In this document: positions 63,755 through 64,000 of the stretch, one piece after another
Layout of the letters: every line of letters starts with the position of its first letter
Position numbering within the stretch: position 1 is the first letter of the stretch
Assembly: GCF_039710355.1 (NCBI RefSeq)
Contig: NZ_JBDKWZ010000023.1
Coordinates: forward strand, 53,148 to 117,147
Direction of reading: 5' to 3'
Source: Rapidithrix thailandica
GTDB taxonomy: Bacteria > Bacteroidota > Bacteroidia > Cytophagales > Flammeovirgaceae
DNA length: 64,000 nucleotides
Notes under the pieces: generated by a model
Told to the model about the DNA's origin: nothing
The model's database searches: none
The model's input: the letters and a program-made list of their open reading frames with translations, nothing else
Position numbers and translations under genes: made by a program

Positions 63755-64000
63755 CTTCCGAAGGTCCAAACATAATTGATAAATCCAAAAGCTATTTTAA
63801 CTCTTACACTATGATTTTGGAAGGTTCGGACTCTTGGAATAAGATTTTGAATAAAAAACTATAAAGAAATATAAAACAAAAAAATGGGTTTGAAAACAAA
63901 CATTAATATGTAATAACTATCAATAATAGACTCTTTATAAATTGCTGGATAATTTAGTAAGGAATTAAAAGTTGAATTCACAAAAAAGCATGAAGAAAAA
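63755..64000. other. AT-rich right end
   Basis: Very AT-rich with short A and T runs. I see no gene or clear signal. Confidence 0.4.

Overview
The window looks like a chromosomal stretch of a member of the Bacteroidota, probably a marine or gliding Cytophagales-type bacterium. Evidence: roughly 40% GC; many secreted lipoproteins with Bacteroidota-style signal peptides; RCC1/IPT lipoproteins, a PVC-type membrane-bound dehydrogenase with a heme c site, MORN-like secreted proteins and YD/RHS proteins; and at least one promoter with the Bacteroidota -33 TTTG / -7 TAnnTTTG architecture. No phylogenetic marker is present, so genus is not assigned.

Layout. 1-17 kb: mainly plus-strand single genes (DUF2310 fragment, thioredoxin-reductase-like flavoenzyme, LysR and methyltransferase pair, AraC regulator, second methyltransferase, phosphotransferase, YARHG-domain secreted protein, 2H phosphoesterase, acyltransferase with a 2OG-oxygenase-like neighbour, SMI1/KNR4 and HEAT proteins, VOC protein). 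17.3-17.9 kb: a frameshifted IS1-family transposase. 17.9-26.4 kb, minus strand: a DUF4386 membrane protein, a secreted glycoside-hydrolase-like protein, an amidohydrolase lipoprotein and three tandem RCC1/IPT lipoproteins. 26.5-36 kb: PAS/HTH regulator, divergent HxlR/nitroreductase pair, endonuclease/exonuclease/phosphatase lipoprotein with a beta-barrel neighbour, an Rnl2-type RNA ligase, an AhpD-like protein, a sugar acetyltransferase and a right-handed beta-helix protein.

36.0-39.1 kb is the most unusual unit. On the minus strand a near-perfect Bacteroidota promoter (39084-39115) starts about one helical turn before a compact 0.5-kb array of six tRNA-like cloverleaves. Two scaffold types alternate (B-A-B-A-B-A), separated by exactly 5 nt at every B-to-A junction. 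The array runs without a visible terminator into a zinc-ribbon/SDR oxidoreductase gene and then a leucine-rich-repeat gene. I read this as one transcription unit whose function is unknown.

39-55 kb: gene remnants (sigma factor, SCO1/SenC, a DUF6708-like split gene), the large cytochrome/HEAT lipoprotein, a MetR-like LysR gene convergent with a nitronate monooxygenase, a PhyH dioxygenase, a large MORN-like secreted protein and a truncated nucleotide-sugar dehydrogenase. 55.9-63.7 kb: an array of displaced RHS C-terminal tips with toxin domains (one a JAMM/JAB metalloprotease) and linked immunity candidates, interleaved with a duplicated block and twin 73-bp inverted-repeat elements; two of the three tips are broken.

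Scattered through the window are eight copies or remnants of a short element whose 14-bp ends (AGAGCATGTTTAAA) match the right end of the IS1 remnant. They look like MITEs mobilised by that IS1 family.
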